Of a stretch of DNA of 64,000 nt, positions 29,380-40,384 are shown piece after piece. The DNA is from Hyaloraphidium curvatum (taxonomy: Eukaryota; Monoblepharomycota; Hyaloraphidiomycetes; Hyaloraphidiales; Hyaloraphidiaceae). The notes under the pieces were generated by a model. The model did no database searches, was not told the origin of the DNA, and saw only the letters and a list, made by a program, of their open reading frames with translations. The stretch covers positions 496,001 to 560,000 of the forward strand of contig JAIVFI010000023.1 in NCBI GenBank assembly GCA_025558095.1, given 5' to 3'. The translations under genes and the position numbers were made by a program. Numbering within the stretch: the stretch's first letter is position 1; every line of letters begins with the position of its first letter.

Positions 29380-30018
29380 ATGGCCCCCGTTCTCCGCTCC
29401 CCGGTGCTCGCCTCCCTTTTCCTGCTCGCCCTCGCGGCGCTCGCGTTGGTGCCCTCCGCGCGGAGCTTCCGCTGAAGCTAACCCCGGCCGCTTTCTCCCT
29501 CGGTCACTACTCCCCGCCAGTTGGGCCGCACCGGGTCCCGCCGGCGCCGAGCTCACCGAGCGCGCCAGCTGCGCCGAGTGCGAGGTGGACGAGTATTGTG
29601 CGCCTTTCCCGCAGCTGGCCGGCTCGTCCCTGACCCTCCGTACCCCGCAGGCGAGTTCGGGGAATCCGGCGGCGTCTCCTGCGTCCGCTACCTCGACTCG
29701 CACTCTCTCTACAAGCGCTATCCGGCGCCCTCCTGCGGCTCCCTCGGCGAACCATGCTGCCCCGGCGTCACGAAGTGCAACTCCGGCCTCGGGTGCACCA
29801 ACTCGATATACAGCTCGGGCGTCTGCAGCTGCGGCGGATATCTCGAGGTTTGCTGCGGTGGCTCCACCTGCAATGAGGGCGCATGCGTGGTCGGCAGCAC
29901 CTGCTATTGCGGGGAGAAGGATTTTGCGTGCTGCACGCCGGGCCAACCGTGGAGCAGCGGGCCGTATTGGGACTTTGGGTGCTACAACAGCACTTGCGTG
30001 GACCACCTTTGCAACTAG
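29380..30018 (+). CDS. secreted cysteine-rich protein
   Basis: Exons 29380-29444, 29521-29597, 29651-30018 (510 nt, 169 aa; introns 76 and 53 nt, the second with a CTGAC branch). Signal peptide MAPVLRSPVLASLFLLALAA, then LAWAAPGPAG with likely cleavage. The mature chain is dense in cysteines: ASCAECEVDEYC (the last Cys codon is created at a splice junction), GGVSC, PSCGSLGEPCC, TKCNSGLGC, GVCSCGGYLEVCCGGSTC, STCYCGEKDFACC, YNSTCVDHLC, about 24 Cys in all. The repeated C-x6-CC / C-x5-C pattern resembles knottin-like or dickkopf/EB-type modules of extracellular proteins. Function unknown: a cell-wall or surface-adhesion role is possible. Confidence 0.8.
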
Positions 30019-30178
30019 CCCGATACTCCGTGATTCGTGTCTGTTCCTGTTGTTTGTTTCCGTGAGTTATGTATTGTCGGAGGGACCTTTTCGTGGTTTG
30101 CAGGGGTCTGGGCAAGAATGGAGGCCGGTCACAAGTCAGGCTTTGGTGTATTTACGTCGTGAAGGAAAACAACGTTCA

Positions 30179-31724
30179 TCAAAAGTCCTTGATCGTGCAG
30201 ATGGTTTCCATCGTCACAAACACCCCGAGCCCGCGGAGCACGGACCACAGCCCAACCGTGAGCGTGACGACCGCGATGCCCAGGCTACGCAGCGCCCCAA
30301 AAGTGACAACGAAGCCCAGCACCCTCGCGCGGAACCGGTCCACGTCCGCGTAGATGCCAAGCACCGTGAGGTCGCCGTCCATGGCGCTCAGCATGGCAGC
30401 CGAGCCGGGGACGGCTACGGCACGCCGGCGGAGCTCGCCGAGCTCTCTCGCTGCGTCGAGGTATAGGGATCGCAGGGATTCTATCTGCGCGTTGGCAGCG
30501 GCAACGTTGATCAGGTCCACGCCGATGACGACGCTCAGGATGTAGGCGAAGACAACGAGGTAGATGGCAGGGATGCAGGAACAGGCAAAGACGTTGATGA
30601 CCGCCAGAAGAGCCGTCGCACCGGCAAGAATCGCGTGCGAAACCGACACGTTGTACGTGCGGATCCGAGTTCGCCACGCCAAGGTGTAGAGTAGGTGGAG
30701 GTCCATATACGGTGCTGCAGCCGATCCATTGGGATCGGTCCATATTCCGTTGCCGTCCACGGCACTGCGGTACCGCGCGAGCACGTCCGAAAGCGAAATG
30801 CTCATGGCGCGACGTCCGACGCGGCGCGAAAGCTCTAGCAGAGCTACGTTGGTGGAAAAGCGGACGAGTGAATAGATAACATGAAACAGAATAGCACAGA
30901 CGGCGAGGGCGGCGAAGGGAGCCGACCACGGAGTCGTCCACGTTCGCCACGAAATCCCCGGGGATGCAAGCGGCGTCCAAAAGTACGTAAATGATCCGAA
31001 CGTCGAGATGACAAACTTGTAGACGGCTTCGGCGATGCGCTGGATCCCAGCGCGCCGCGGAAGATTACCGGCGCAGCTCGACGCCGGACAGGGGCACAGT
31101 TCGTCGCCGGGCACGTGCTCGAGCAACTTGCTTTTCGTTGGACCGAGGATCCCCGAGGTCCTTTGGATCCAGCGGGCCAATCCGGCGGCGCCGTGATTCG
31201 AAAAGTCTCCCGCCGGCTTTCGCGGTGGTGCCTGGGGCCCCGGAACGGCCTTGGCCGCGGCGGGCGCGCGTCCGATGGAAAGAGACGACAGGTAACTGGC
31301 AAACAAGGTGATCCCGACCGTGGCGACGAAGAAATCCAAGGTGAGGGTCGCCGTTCCGACGGCCAGCTGCAGCGTACCGAAACGGCCGTCGTTGAACAAC
31401 CAAGGCACAGGCAGCAGCGCGACGAACGAGCAGAAGAGCACGACGCCGCGCAAAAGGGCGCGCCGGGCCAGAGGCTCCAGCGCGACCTGCAACTTGACCG
31501 ACAGGGCAAATGGCGGCGATTCGGAAGCCAGCGCCGCCGTGAAGGCGTCCAAGTCGAGCGGCGTGGCACCATCGTCGCGGAGGCTCGCGGGCAGGATCCG
31601 CCGGCGGCGCCGCACCGGACAGCGAGGGCTGCTGCAACGGCCGAGCTGGCAGCACGACCAGCCAATCTGCAGCGCTGAGCAGCGGCGCTGGACCGCCGGT
31701 GTCTTTGTCCCCTGGTGGGTCCAT
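30179..31724 (-). CDS. multipass membrane protein of unknown family (paralogue 2)
   Basis: Starts at the ATG at 31724 (MDPPGDKDTGGPAPLLSAAD, WLVVLPARP). The body lies in another frame from about 31610 (LPASLRDDGATPLDLDAFTA) to the stop at 30179. A 37-nt GT..AG stretch could join them, or there is an indel. About eight hydrophobic segments are visible: VLFCSFVALLPVPWLF, LQLAVGTATLTLDFFVATVG, WSAPFAALAVCAILFHVIY, AILAGATALLAVINVFACSC, IYLVVFAYILSVVIGVDLIN, ALRSLGIAVVTLTVGLWSVL. Conserved with the copy at 14697-16149: GAA.LARWIQ, a loop with CPCPASSC/CPCAADRC, RFSTNV.LL..S.RV..RAM, MDLH, INVAAANAQ. Function not recognised. The Cys-Pro-Cys loop could bind metal; that is speculation. Confidence 0.7.
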
Positions 31725-31865
31725 TTCCGTGCCTTGGGAGACAGGGAGGAGAGACCCAAAGTCAGAGTTCACCGCGGACTCCACACACTGCGATTGCACC
31801 AATCCACCAAATCGATGATGCATTCAGTGTCGCGATAAGGATACGTTGATGTCGACAGACTATAG

Positions 31866-33909
31866 CTACTGTGCCATCCTCCCCAAATCCCCTCTCAATC
31901 CTTCGGCATCCGCGGCAACCGAGAAGACGAACCGATCCGGCCTGATGACGAGGAACCTCGCCCGCGCGGGCCTGCTCCCCGCAGCCCAGCTCCACCAGGC
32001 TGCAGGAGACAGCCACGACCACCATCCACGCGGCGCGAGCAGTCCCAGCTCGGCATGCACCCGCGCGGGATCGTAGCCTTCCTTAGCGGCGCCCGCGGGA
32101 AGCTGCTGGGGATCCTGCACCACCGGGAGCACGCCGTCCACGTTGGGATCAGGCCCGAGGGCCAGGCCCGCGACGGTGACCTCGGCTTGCTTCCAGTGCG
32201 GAGCCGAGGATGCGAGCGCGGCTCGGGCGTCCTCGATCGTCTTGCGCACGAAGCCCGCGTCCCCTTCCCCCTCGGCGAACACCGCCAGCACCACGAACCG
32301 CACCCTCTCCCCCTCCCCCGACAGGCCAAACAGCGCATCGTCCAGCCTCTCCGCCTTGCCGGCGCATGCCACCCAGACCTGCGGCACCATCCAACCACCT
32401 TTCCCGTCCACGAACCACCCCTTCCCCCCGGCGCCGATCCCCGGCGTGGCCGCGTTCCCGTCCTTGCCGTCGTACCGCGGCAGCGGCTTGAACCGCATGT
32501 GCTCCAGGAACTCCCCCGCGGGGGATACGAACCGCACTAAGGACGCGATCGCGGCGTCGCGGACCGCCGCCAGCAGCGGTTGGCGCAGGGTGAAGAAGGT
32601 GCCCATGGCCGCCGAGACGGCCATCATGGAGCGGGTGTGCGGGCCGCGCTCGGCGGCGTAGCTGTCGAGGAGGTCCGCGGGGGAGTCGGGGGTGGAGAGG
32701 GCGAGGGAGAGCTTCCATGCGAGGTTGAAGGCGTCGCGGATGCCAGAGTTCATGCCCTGGCCCACTGTTCGAAGGTCAGAAGACGTGCAATGCGACCGTT
32801 GCAAGAGACCCACTGAACGGGCCCATGGTGTGGGCAGCGTCGCCGGCAAGGAACAGGCGTCCGAACCTCCACTCCCTGGCGATGCGCATGTCGAACCTGT
32901 ACAGCTGGCTCCGCAGCACGTCCAGCGACGACCACGGGTACTCGAACTCCTCCCCCTTGTAGCGCAGCCTGAGCATCCCGTGGCGGTCCACGATTTGCTT
33001 GACGAGCTCGATCGAAGCTTCGGGGTACGGCACGTCGTCCGCCTTGTCGCCGAGCAGCTTGCGGGCTTCTTCGGCGTCGCCGGGGGGGATGAGCCATTCC
33101 CAGCGGTACTGTCGGTCCGAGGGCGGTCCGACGCGGGAGGCGATCGACGGGCGGGACGGGTCGCAGATGAAGCGGAACTCGGGGGGAAAGAAGAGGTCGT
33201 GCACTTCGGAGGGCGAGAGGGTGTGCGGCGAGTGAAGGAGGGGAAAGTCGGGCGGGGGCGGGCGCACGGTCACCGAGATGGTGATCCACGCCTCCGGGTA
33301 GCGGGCGCCTTCCATCTCGACAAGCCCCTTGAGCACCTGATTCCTCACGGTGCCGGTCTTTCCATCCGACCCGACGACGAACTTGCACCTGACGACGCGC
33401 TCCTCCGCATCCGGCGCATCCGTCGGCCTGAAGTAGACCCGGCAAGGGTGCTCTTCGCCCGCTGCACCGCCGTCCGAGAAGCCCTCGATGCGAGTCACCT
33501 GCTGGCCGCGGAGAAACGCCCCCTTCCCCCCCGCGCGCGCCGCGAACTCGTCCGCCAGGATCCTCTCCAGTATCGGCTGGTGGAAAAACTGCAGCGCCCC
33601 GTGCCCGTTTCCCAAATCGCGCGTCGACTTGAGCCTCAGGAACTCTGGTTCCCCCGGCGCCGCCCGCGCGTGGTACGTGACCGCCGCGGGCTCGTGGCAC
33701 GCGTTTGCCACGACGGTGTCGCGCAGCCCGAACGCCTGGTACAGCCGCATCGCCTCGTCGTCGAAGGAGAAGGCGCGGGGGACGGTGGGTATTTCGGCAT
33801 CGCGCTCCAGGACCAGCGTGCTCACGCCGTGCGACGCGAGGAACACGGCGAGGGTGGCGCCGACGGGGCCGCCGCCGACAATGACGACGTCGTAGGCCTC
33901 GGCGGACAT
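31866..33909 (-). CDS. FAD monooxygenase, phenol hydroxylase / MhpA type
   Basis: Exons 33909-32814 and 32764-31866 (1,995 nt, 664 aa; intron 49 nt). FAD motif 1 is YDVVIVGGGPVGATLAVFLA; the DG motif appears as VVGSDGKTGTVRNQ; FAD motif 2 is RLFLAGDAAHTMGPF, and the splice completes it as MGQGMNSGIRDAFNLAWKL, the typical class A aromatic hydroxylase signature. The C-terminal thioredoxin-like domain expected of phenol 2-monooxygenase/MhpA proteins is indicated by length (GVLPVVQDPQQLPAGAAKEG, FLVIRPDRFVFSVAADAEGL, the 'RPD..V' motif). Role: NADPH-dependent ortho-hydroxylation of phenolic acids, probably cytosolic. The class II aldolase gene begins 3' of it on the same strand order (34111-35436), consistent with a small aromatic-catabolism pair. 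Confidence 0.9.
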
Positions 33910-34110
33910 GGCTTTCAAGGCTTCGGGTGGGAGGAGACGCACCGAAGCGCTCAACACGACCATGCAACACAGCCAAGCGCGCCAATCGAGGTTCTTCCGC
34001 CGGCCACCAAAACGGACGTCCGACGTCCGACATGCGGCGGTGCCACATCCGTTACAACACCAATTTGATTGACACTACTCGGCACACGCGGCCGGATGCT
34101 TCGGTACCCT

Positions 34111-35436
34111 TTACAGGACCGACCTGACCTTGGCCAGGATCTGCTCCTGCTCCTCCAGGATGTTCCTCCTGATCTTGCCGTCCTTGCCCACCGTCAGGCG
34201 CGCGTTGGGGATGAACTTGGGGTCCGCGGGGTCGATCTCCTCCTCGTCGACTGCGATGCCCGCGGGGTCAGCATCCCGAAACTCGCGGCGGCAAGCCGCG
34301 GGGGACCCACGGAAGTCGGCCTCGCGCTTGAGCAGGTTGTGGAAGTAGGGCTGGAAGTTGAGCCACCCCGCGAACCTGGACCCGACCACCTCGCGCGTGA
34401 CGCACGCGGTGTGGTGGTCCAGCTTGATGGTGGAGCCGCCGGCCTCGGCGAGGATCTGGCTCTGGGCGCAGTTCTCGGCCGACATGAACCACCTCCCCGC
34501 GGCGTCAGCCGCGGCCGCAATCGACAACGGGGCGGCCGACCCACCAGACCATCTCGTCCACGGTCTCGCCGACGGTCAGCAGCCCGTGGTTCTGCAGGAT
34601 CGCGAGGTTGCAGTCCTTGCCCAGCGTCTTTGCGATCTGCTTCCCCTCGTTCGAGTCCAGCACCACGCCGTCGTACTGGTTGTGCAGCCGCTGGCGCTCG
34701 TAGAAGGCGCACGCGTCCTGCGAGATGGGGTCGATGGTCCTGCCCTGCGCGGAGAGGGTCTTGCCGTACATGCTGTGCGTGTGGACGATGGCGTTGACGC
34801 GCTCGAGAGAGGCGTAGATGCCGGCGTCTGGGGTGGGGGTTAGGTTACGGAGGGGGGGAGGCGGCGGGGGGGGACGTACGGATGGCGAACCCGGCCGAGT
34901 TGATGGGCCTCGACCCGTGGATCACCTCGCCCGACTGGTTGAGCAGGCAGAGAGATCCTACAGTGATGTCGGTGAAGTGAAGCGCGAACGGGTTGATCCA
35001 GAAGCAGTCCGTGAACTCCGGGTCCCTCGCGCTCATGTGCCCCGCGACCCCCACGTCCATCCCCGCGTGCCCCAGGACCCTCAGGCCGGCCGCCAGGCGC
35101 TGCTTGATGTGCAGGCGCTTGTCCTCCACCGTGGGGAAGAACCGCGCGGGCTCGTCCCACGGGTACTGCAGCTGCTCCTTGAGGAGGGTGGCCTGGTCGG
35201 TGGCGCTGCGGGAGACGTAGCCCGGGTTGGCCTGTGCGCGGGGTGGGGGGAAAGTGCCGGAAGAAGCGAGGGGAGGGGCGTGGGTGCGGGCAGGCGGCGG
35301 GAAGCGGGCGTGGGAGAGGTGCCGGTGCGGAAAGGGGAAGGTGTCGGCCCGTGCCCGGGGGAGCAACGGCGGCCGGGCGAGCGGGACGGACCTTCTTCCG
35401 GGCGGCTTCGGGGAGGTGGCCGCCGTGCTTCTTCAT
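34111..35436 (-). CDS. class II aldolase/adducin-family protein
   Basis: Exons 35436-35392, 35231-34880, 34827-34545, 34492-34111 (1,062 nt, 353 aa; introns 160, 52 and 52 nt). Motifs of the family: GVAGHMSARDPEF (the G-x-x-G-N/H-S/M-x-R/S type loop), IHGSRPINSAGFAI-HAGIYA, NAIVHTHSMYGKTLSAQGR (metal-binding H-T-H), QNHGLLTVGETVDEMVWW (second metal histidine in NHG). Splicing creates VWWFMSAENCAQSQ, as in other fungal members. Such proteins are Zn-dependent aldolases, epimerases or decarboxylases, or catalytically silent adducin-like proteins; all three metal-site histidines appear present here. It lies just upstream (in transcription) of the FAD monooxygenase, about 200 bp apart. Confidence 0.9.
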
Positions 35437-36235
35437 GGCTGCGGGCGCTCGAGGGGCGTGGGGGGCAGTCTCTTAGGTTGGAAGCGTGCCTGGAAAAATA
35501 GCCGGGCGCCGGTGGCGGAGGAGAGATACCCAGGACAGGAGAGAGCGGCCACAGTTCCCGGCGGACTTACGCGGCAAGAATTGCTGGGCAGCTAGTATGG
35601 AGCGTAATCCGCTTTCGTTGGACGGGATTCGCGCTGGCCGACGGTCCGACCTTCCTTATCACGCCTGAAGGCCGCAGTCCTTCCTCACTCGGCGACTCTG
35701 CATTGCGGTTTCCATCCGGACGCTCCAAGAACGGCGTATCTTCGAGGTAGTGGCCTTACCGAAGCGTCCTACCCTACGGATGTCAACTGGGGATAGCAGG
35801 GTTACATGACGAGGATCCGCGATGACTCAACGGCGCGCGGGTCCCTGTCCCCAACCCTTCCTCCGTCCCCGATCCCCGGGCCTCCGGCGCGGCAAAACGG
35901 CCCGGCCGGTGCGGTAGCTGCTGTTCGGTGATCAGACGAGGCGACCGGCGCCCCGCCCGGCTATTGAGGCGCCGGCCAGGCGAGGGCCCTTGCCCTGGTC
36001 CGGCTAGGGACCTCCCCCACTCCTCCAGCGATTGGAGGTGAAGCGGGGCCTCGGACGCGCCGCGGCCACCGGGACGTTGGCATTGGAGGCGGCATCCGCC
36101 GATCCCCGGCACGACCGGCCCCGGCGGCGTTGGTGACCTGGCACAGCCCGTGTCGTCAACGCGGGGGCATTTTGGTGCGGGGCTGAAGGAGGACGCGATC
36201 CCTCTCCCTCTGCCCGCCCCCGCGACACCGCGGGC
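35437..36235. other. divergent intergenic region
   Basis: About 800 bp between the minus-strand aldolase and the plus-strand kinase. No gene seen; frames on both strands here are antisense shadows of the kinase leader. Confidence 0.4.
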
Positions 36236-39232
36236 ATGGCGGCCGCGCCCGGGTCGCCGCAGATGGCGCCGCTCGGCGCGGGGTTCGCGGGGCTGCACGT
36301 GTCGGGGCCGCCGACGCCGCCCGGGGAGGGGCACGCGGGGGGGCCGCCCGCCCTCGCCCCGCCGCCCCCGCAGTTCGGCGCCGCGTCGATGCCCGCCGGC
36401 AACGCCGCCGCCATCGCGCAGATGGCCGCCGCGCGCATCGCCGCGCAGCAGGCGCAGAACGCGCAGAACGCCGCCGCCCCGCCCGCAGCCGCCGCGCAGA
36501 GGCACCAGCAGGCAATCAAGGACCGCATCCTGCAGGAGGTGCTCACAGGCAGCGCAAACAAGGCCGCCATGGGCGCCGCAGCCGCCGCAGTGGCGCAGGG
36601 CGACGCCGGGCCCAACCTGCAGCACCGCGTGTTCTCCACGCCCGGCCAGCTGCAGCCGTCGCTCAAGAAGAACCAGAACGAGATGGTCGGCAACTGGGTC
36701 CTGGGCAAGGTGGGATGCCATGCCCGCGCACGGCCGGGGCTCGCTTCTGACGGCGATTTCCCCCCCGGGACGCAGACCATCGGCCGCGGCTCCTTCGCCG
36801 AGGTCCGCCTCGCCCGCAACATAAAGACCGCCACGCCCGCGCAGCTCGGCAACCCGTCCGCGCCCTACACCGCCGTCGTCAAGATCACCAACCTGCTGCA
36901 GCTCCACGACCCGCAGATCCAGCGCGTGCAGCTGCAGCGCGAGATCGCCACCCTCATGGAGCTCGGGGACCACCCGCACATCGTCAAGGGTGATTGGATG
37001 GCGTGTGCCGGGGTGTTGGCCTTTCTGACGCGTACTCCCCCTCCCCCGCTTGCTTTGCGCCGCCGCCGTTCGCCTCGTGCCGCTTCGGACGTTCTCGCTG
37101 CGCTCGCCTGCTCGCTGCCGCCCGCGCAGTCCTCGACGTCATGCAGTCCCCCTCCCGCACCTACCTCTTCCTCGAATACGTCGACGGCATGGAGCTCTAC
37201 GACTTCCTCAAGGGCCAGCCCAGCGGCCACGTGCCCGAGGACATCGTGCGCCTCGTCACGTGGCAGCTCCTGGGCGCGCTCGAGTACATGGCGGGCAAGA
37301 ACGTTCTGCACAGGGACATCAAGCTGGACAACGTGCTGCTGAACAAGAAGGGGGACGTCAAGATCATCGACTTTAACCTGGCGACGTTCGTGGAGAAGGG
37401 GAAGACGAACCTGACCGAGGCCGTCGGCTGCGTGGTAAGCATCGTTGGCGGTGCCCGGGCAACAACTTGTGGCTCACCGCGACCGATTGGCAGCACTATG
37501 CCGCGCCGACGATCCTCGCGTGCGCCATCACCAAGCAGCCGTACGCCGACGAAGGCGGCTGGCCGGACGTATGGTCGCTCGGCGTCGCCGTGGGTCCCTC
37601 GCTTGCCGCCGGACCGAACCGACTTGACGGCCACCCCGTCGTCAGATCTTTTCCCTCCTCCAGGGCGTCTTCCCCTTCCGCTCCACCAACGCCCTGCGGC
37701 TCCTCCAGGAGATCAAGGCCATGGCCGATTCTGGCGGCCTCCTCTACCCCGTCCCCCTCTCCCGCCCCTGCCGCGACTTTGTCTCGACGATGCTGAACCC
37801 GCGCGCCCGCCCCACCGCATCCGACATGATGCGCCATCCCTGGATGGCGGGCCTCTCCAAGGCCCCCGAACCCGCGCCGCCCTCCCCGGCGCTGCAGCCC
37901 GTCCCCACCCCGGCACCGCAGCCCGCCGCGCAGCCTGCAGAGTTCAAGCGCCCCGCGCTCCTCCGGCCCTCCCTCGGCGGCCGCACCGCGACGTCGAGCG
38001 CGGTGCCCACGCTCGCCTCGTTCAAGAACCAGCCGCAGCCCGCCGGCCCCGCGCAGGTGCAGCCCTCTGCGGACGCCCGCATCGCCTACGCCACGGGCCA
38101 GGCGCAGGCCGCGCAGCCGCAGAACGGCGGCTACCCGACCGCCCCGGGCGCCGTCCGCCCCAGGCTGCAGCCGCGGGCAAACACCTCCTCCGCCGTGCCG
38201 ACCCTGCGCACCTTTGCCGCCAACGCGGGCGAGTTCAACGACCCCGCGGACGGGACCATCGCCGCCGAGGCGGAGCAGCGCCGCGCCGCGGCGCAGGGGC
38301 TCCCCGCGCCGCCGCCGCAGCAGCAGCAGCAGCAGTACTCGCTCGTGCGGCAGCAGTACGGCACCGTGGACCGGCCGCAGCTGGGGCAGAGGGCAAACAC
38401 GACGAGCAACGTGCCCACGGTGGCGGGGTACGGCGCGCGGGGCAACACGGCGCGCATGTCGGGCGGGATCACGGCGATGGACCTCGTCGCGCCGTCAAAG
38501 AGGCCGTCGGGGAGCCTGGCGATGGACGTGGCGCCCGCGCAGGCGCAGGCGGCGGTGATCGGGGTCGTGCCCGCCCCCGGGGCGCCGTCGCCCGCGGGCG
38601 TGCCGGGGCAGCAGGGGGGGAACAGGATGGCGGTGGACTTCCTCGTCGGCGCAGAGGCGCAGCGCGCCTACGGCGCCCCGAACCCCGAGATCGCCGTGTT
38701 CCCCCCCGGCGGCTCCTTCAACCCCACGCACCGCCCCCCCGCCCCCGCGCCGCACCCGGTCTCGTTCCAGCCCGTCCCGCACCCGCAGAGCAAGCAGCCC
38801 CTGCACCTGCAGCCCCCGCGCCCGCAGCTCCAGCCGCGGAGCATCAGCAGCAACGCCGTGCCCACCCTGCGCAGCTTCCTGGCCAAGGCGTCCGCGGCGG
38901 CGCTCGACACGGACAGCATGGACACGTCGTCGGCGACGGATTCGGACTCGGAGGTGGCCGGGGACGAGGCGCCCGCCCCCGCGCAGAGGCCCAACCCGCT
39001 CAGGAGGAGCAACACCACCTACGCGGCGGCCCCCGCGGCGAGGCGCGACGAGTTCTTCTACTCGCAGCCGCCCGCGCGCAACGATTCGGGGTACGGGGCG
39101 AGCAACGGGTCGCTGCCCAAGGGGGGGTACGGGTTCCCGCCGCAGGCGCCCGCGCAGGGGCAGCCGCCCGCGCAGGAGGGGCAGCAGCAGCGGCCGGGGA
39201 CGCCGGGGTCGGAGGATATGATGGAGTTCTGA
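36236..39232 (+). CDS. Ser/Thr protein kinase with long disordered tail
   Basis: Exons 36236-36709, 36776-36989, 37130-37434, 37494-37589, 37646-39232 (2,676 nt, 891 aa; introns 66, 140, 59 and 56 nt). An Ala/Gln-rich lead of ~150 residues precedes the kinase domain: G-loop TIGRGSFAEVRLA, Lys in AVVKITNL, helix-C Glu in QREIATLMEL, hinge FLEYVDGMELYDFL, catalytic loop HRDIKLDNVLLN (about 290), then DFNLATFVEKG, AAPTILACAI, DVWSLGVAIFSLLQGVFPF and the C-lobe end RPTASDMMRHPWM. It resembles CAMK/SNF1-like fungal kinases. Two deviations: DFG is DFN (about 310-312) and APE is APT. The ~500-residue tail is Pro/Gln/Ala-rich (QQQQQQ at about 38315) and carries several copies of an NTSSAVPTLxxF-like motif. 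Likely a regulatory kinase; substrate unknown. Confidence 0.9.
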
Positions 39233-39418
39233 GGGTGTATACTAGGAGAGTAACTTGCGGAATGATTATGCGCGTGGAACGCGAAAGGAGGGGTTGCGAA
39301 AGAGTGGCGCTTCTATCCTGGCCCGTCGAGTCCAGCAGTATCACACGAAGATCAGCACGTGCCCTACGTTGCCCTCCAGCGTCTCCATGTCTTTGCGTCC
39401 GCGCGTCCGATTGGGTGC
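39233..39418. terminator. convergent 3' region (kinase / Sub1)
   Basis: Tail-to-tail gap of 186 bp between the plus-strand kinase stop and the minus-strand Sub1 stop; it should hold both polyadenylation sites. No canonical AATAAA is seen. Confidence 0.35.
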
Positions 39419-39844
39419 TCACACCTCCTTCGCGGCCTCGACCGCGGCCCCCGTCGCCGCGACCAGCGCGTGGAACTGCGCTTCGGTCAGGCTGATCCCC
39501 TTCTTCCCCGGCATCTCGTTGCCCGACGCCTTGTCCTGGTAGTACTTTGGCCGGGGGTCAGCGGCATCGGGGGCCAGCGCCGGCGGCGGTCGGACCTCGC
39601 GGATGTCGAACAGGAGCGTCCCTTTGTACCTCCGCACGGAAAGCCGCTTGCGGTCTCCGAGCGAGAAGTACGCGCCGTCCGCGTCCTTCTTGGGCGTCGG
39701 CGTCGCGCTCCCCGGCTTGGGTTCGGCCGACTCGGACTTTGCGCGCGCCTTTTTCGGGGGCGGCGCCTCGTCGGCCTCGGGGTCCTCGTCGTCGGGCTCG
39801 GGAGACTCGGCTTTGGCGCGCTTCGGCGGGATTTTGGGGGCCAT
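39419..39844 (-). CDS. SUB1: PC4/Sub1 transcriptional coactivator
   Basis: Exons 39844-39596 and 39544-39419 (375 nt, 124 aa; a 51-nt intron that is in-frame and stop-free, so the unspliced frame is also open). The N-terminus is basic/acidic and disordered (MAPKIPPKRAKAESPEPDDE, PPPKKARAKSESAEP). The C-terminal ssDNA-binding fold reads YFSLGDRKRLSVRRYKGTLL, FDIREYYQDKASGNEMPGKK, GISLTEAQFHALVA, the canonical PC4 pattern (IREYY..GE..PGKKGISL), which only appears after removing the intron. PC4/Sub1 binds single-stranded DNA and supports RNA polymerase II transcription in the nucleus. Length and order match fungal Sub1 proteins. Confidence 0.92.
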   Translation of the reverse strand: MAPKIPPKRAKAESPEPDDEDPEADEAPPPKKARAKSESAEPKPGSATPTPKKDADGAYFSLGDRKRLSVRRYKGTLLFDIREVRPPPALAPDAADPRPKYYQDKASGNEMPGKKGISLTEAQFHALVAATGAAVEAAKEV

Positions 39845-40384
39845 CGCGGGTGGAGAACGCGTTGCTGGCGAAGGGGTCGCGCGTCCCGGCAGGACGCGGG
39901 CTGATCTCCTGTCCGGCGTCAAGGCCGGAAAAAGGATCGACCAAAGATATGGATGCAGACGACGAAGGGCAGAACATCTGACACGCGTTTGATGCCGTCA
40001 ACTTCAACTCGGGATTGGACCAAGCCACACTTCGGCATCCCAATCCGAGCGAACAACAGCGAACAGCGGCGATCAAGCCCTCCTACCACCAGCTACATGA
40101 TTGATCAACGCTACCTTCTAGCACACGTGGATAGCTTGCCGGAGGGACGCGTCGCGAATCCAGTGGGCGATCTTGCATGACTTCGGGCCGCCGCAGCTTG
40201 GCTGATTCTGGGCGTCGTGGCAACCTTCAAAGCAGAGCTGCGTTGCTGAGCGTTGACCTACTGTCTACAATGATAACGCCGAGCCGTTGATGAACGACAA
40301 ACATTGGATCTTTCGATCGAATCCCCGACGTCTCCCGCACCAGCCTCAACTGCCACATCCCTCACACCGACTCGACTTGCAACG
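39845..40384. promoter_or_regulatory. divergent intergenic region
   Basis: 540 bp between Sub1 (minus) and the repeat protein (plus). Noticeably less GC-rich from about 39940 to 40380 than the flanking coding DNA, as expected for a promoter. No element is identified. Confidence 0.4.

Noticed and set aside
31586-31640. Treating the 37-nt GT..AG stretch in paralogue 2 as a certain intron
   Set aside because: It is shorter than every other intron modelled here and has a weak donor. An indel explains it equally well, so the exon join is left open.
35783-36979. 398-codon minus-strand frame under the kinase N-terminus
   Set aside because: Antisense to a well-supported kinase exon set; no family pattern.
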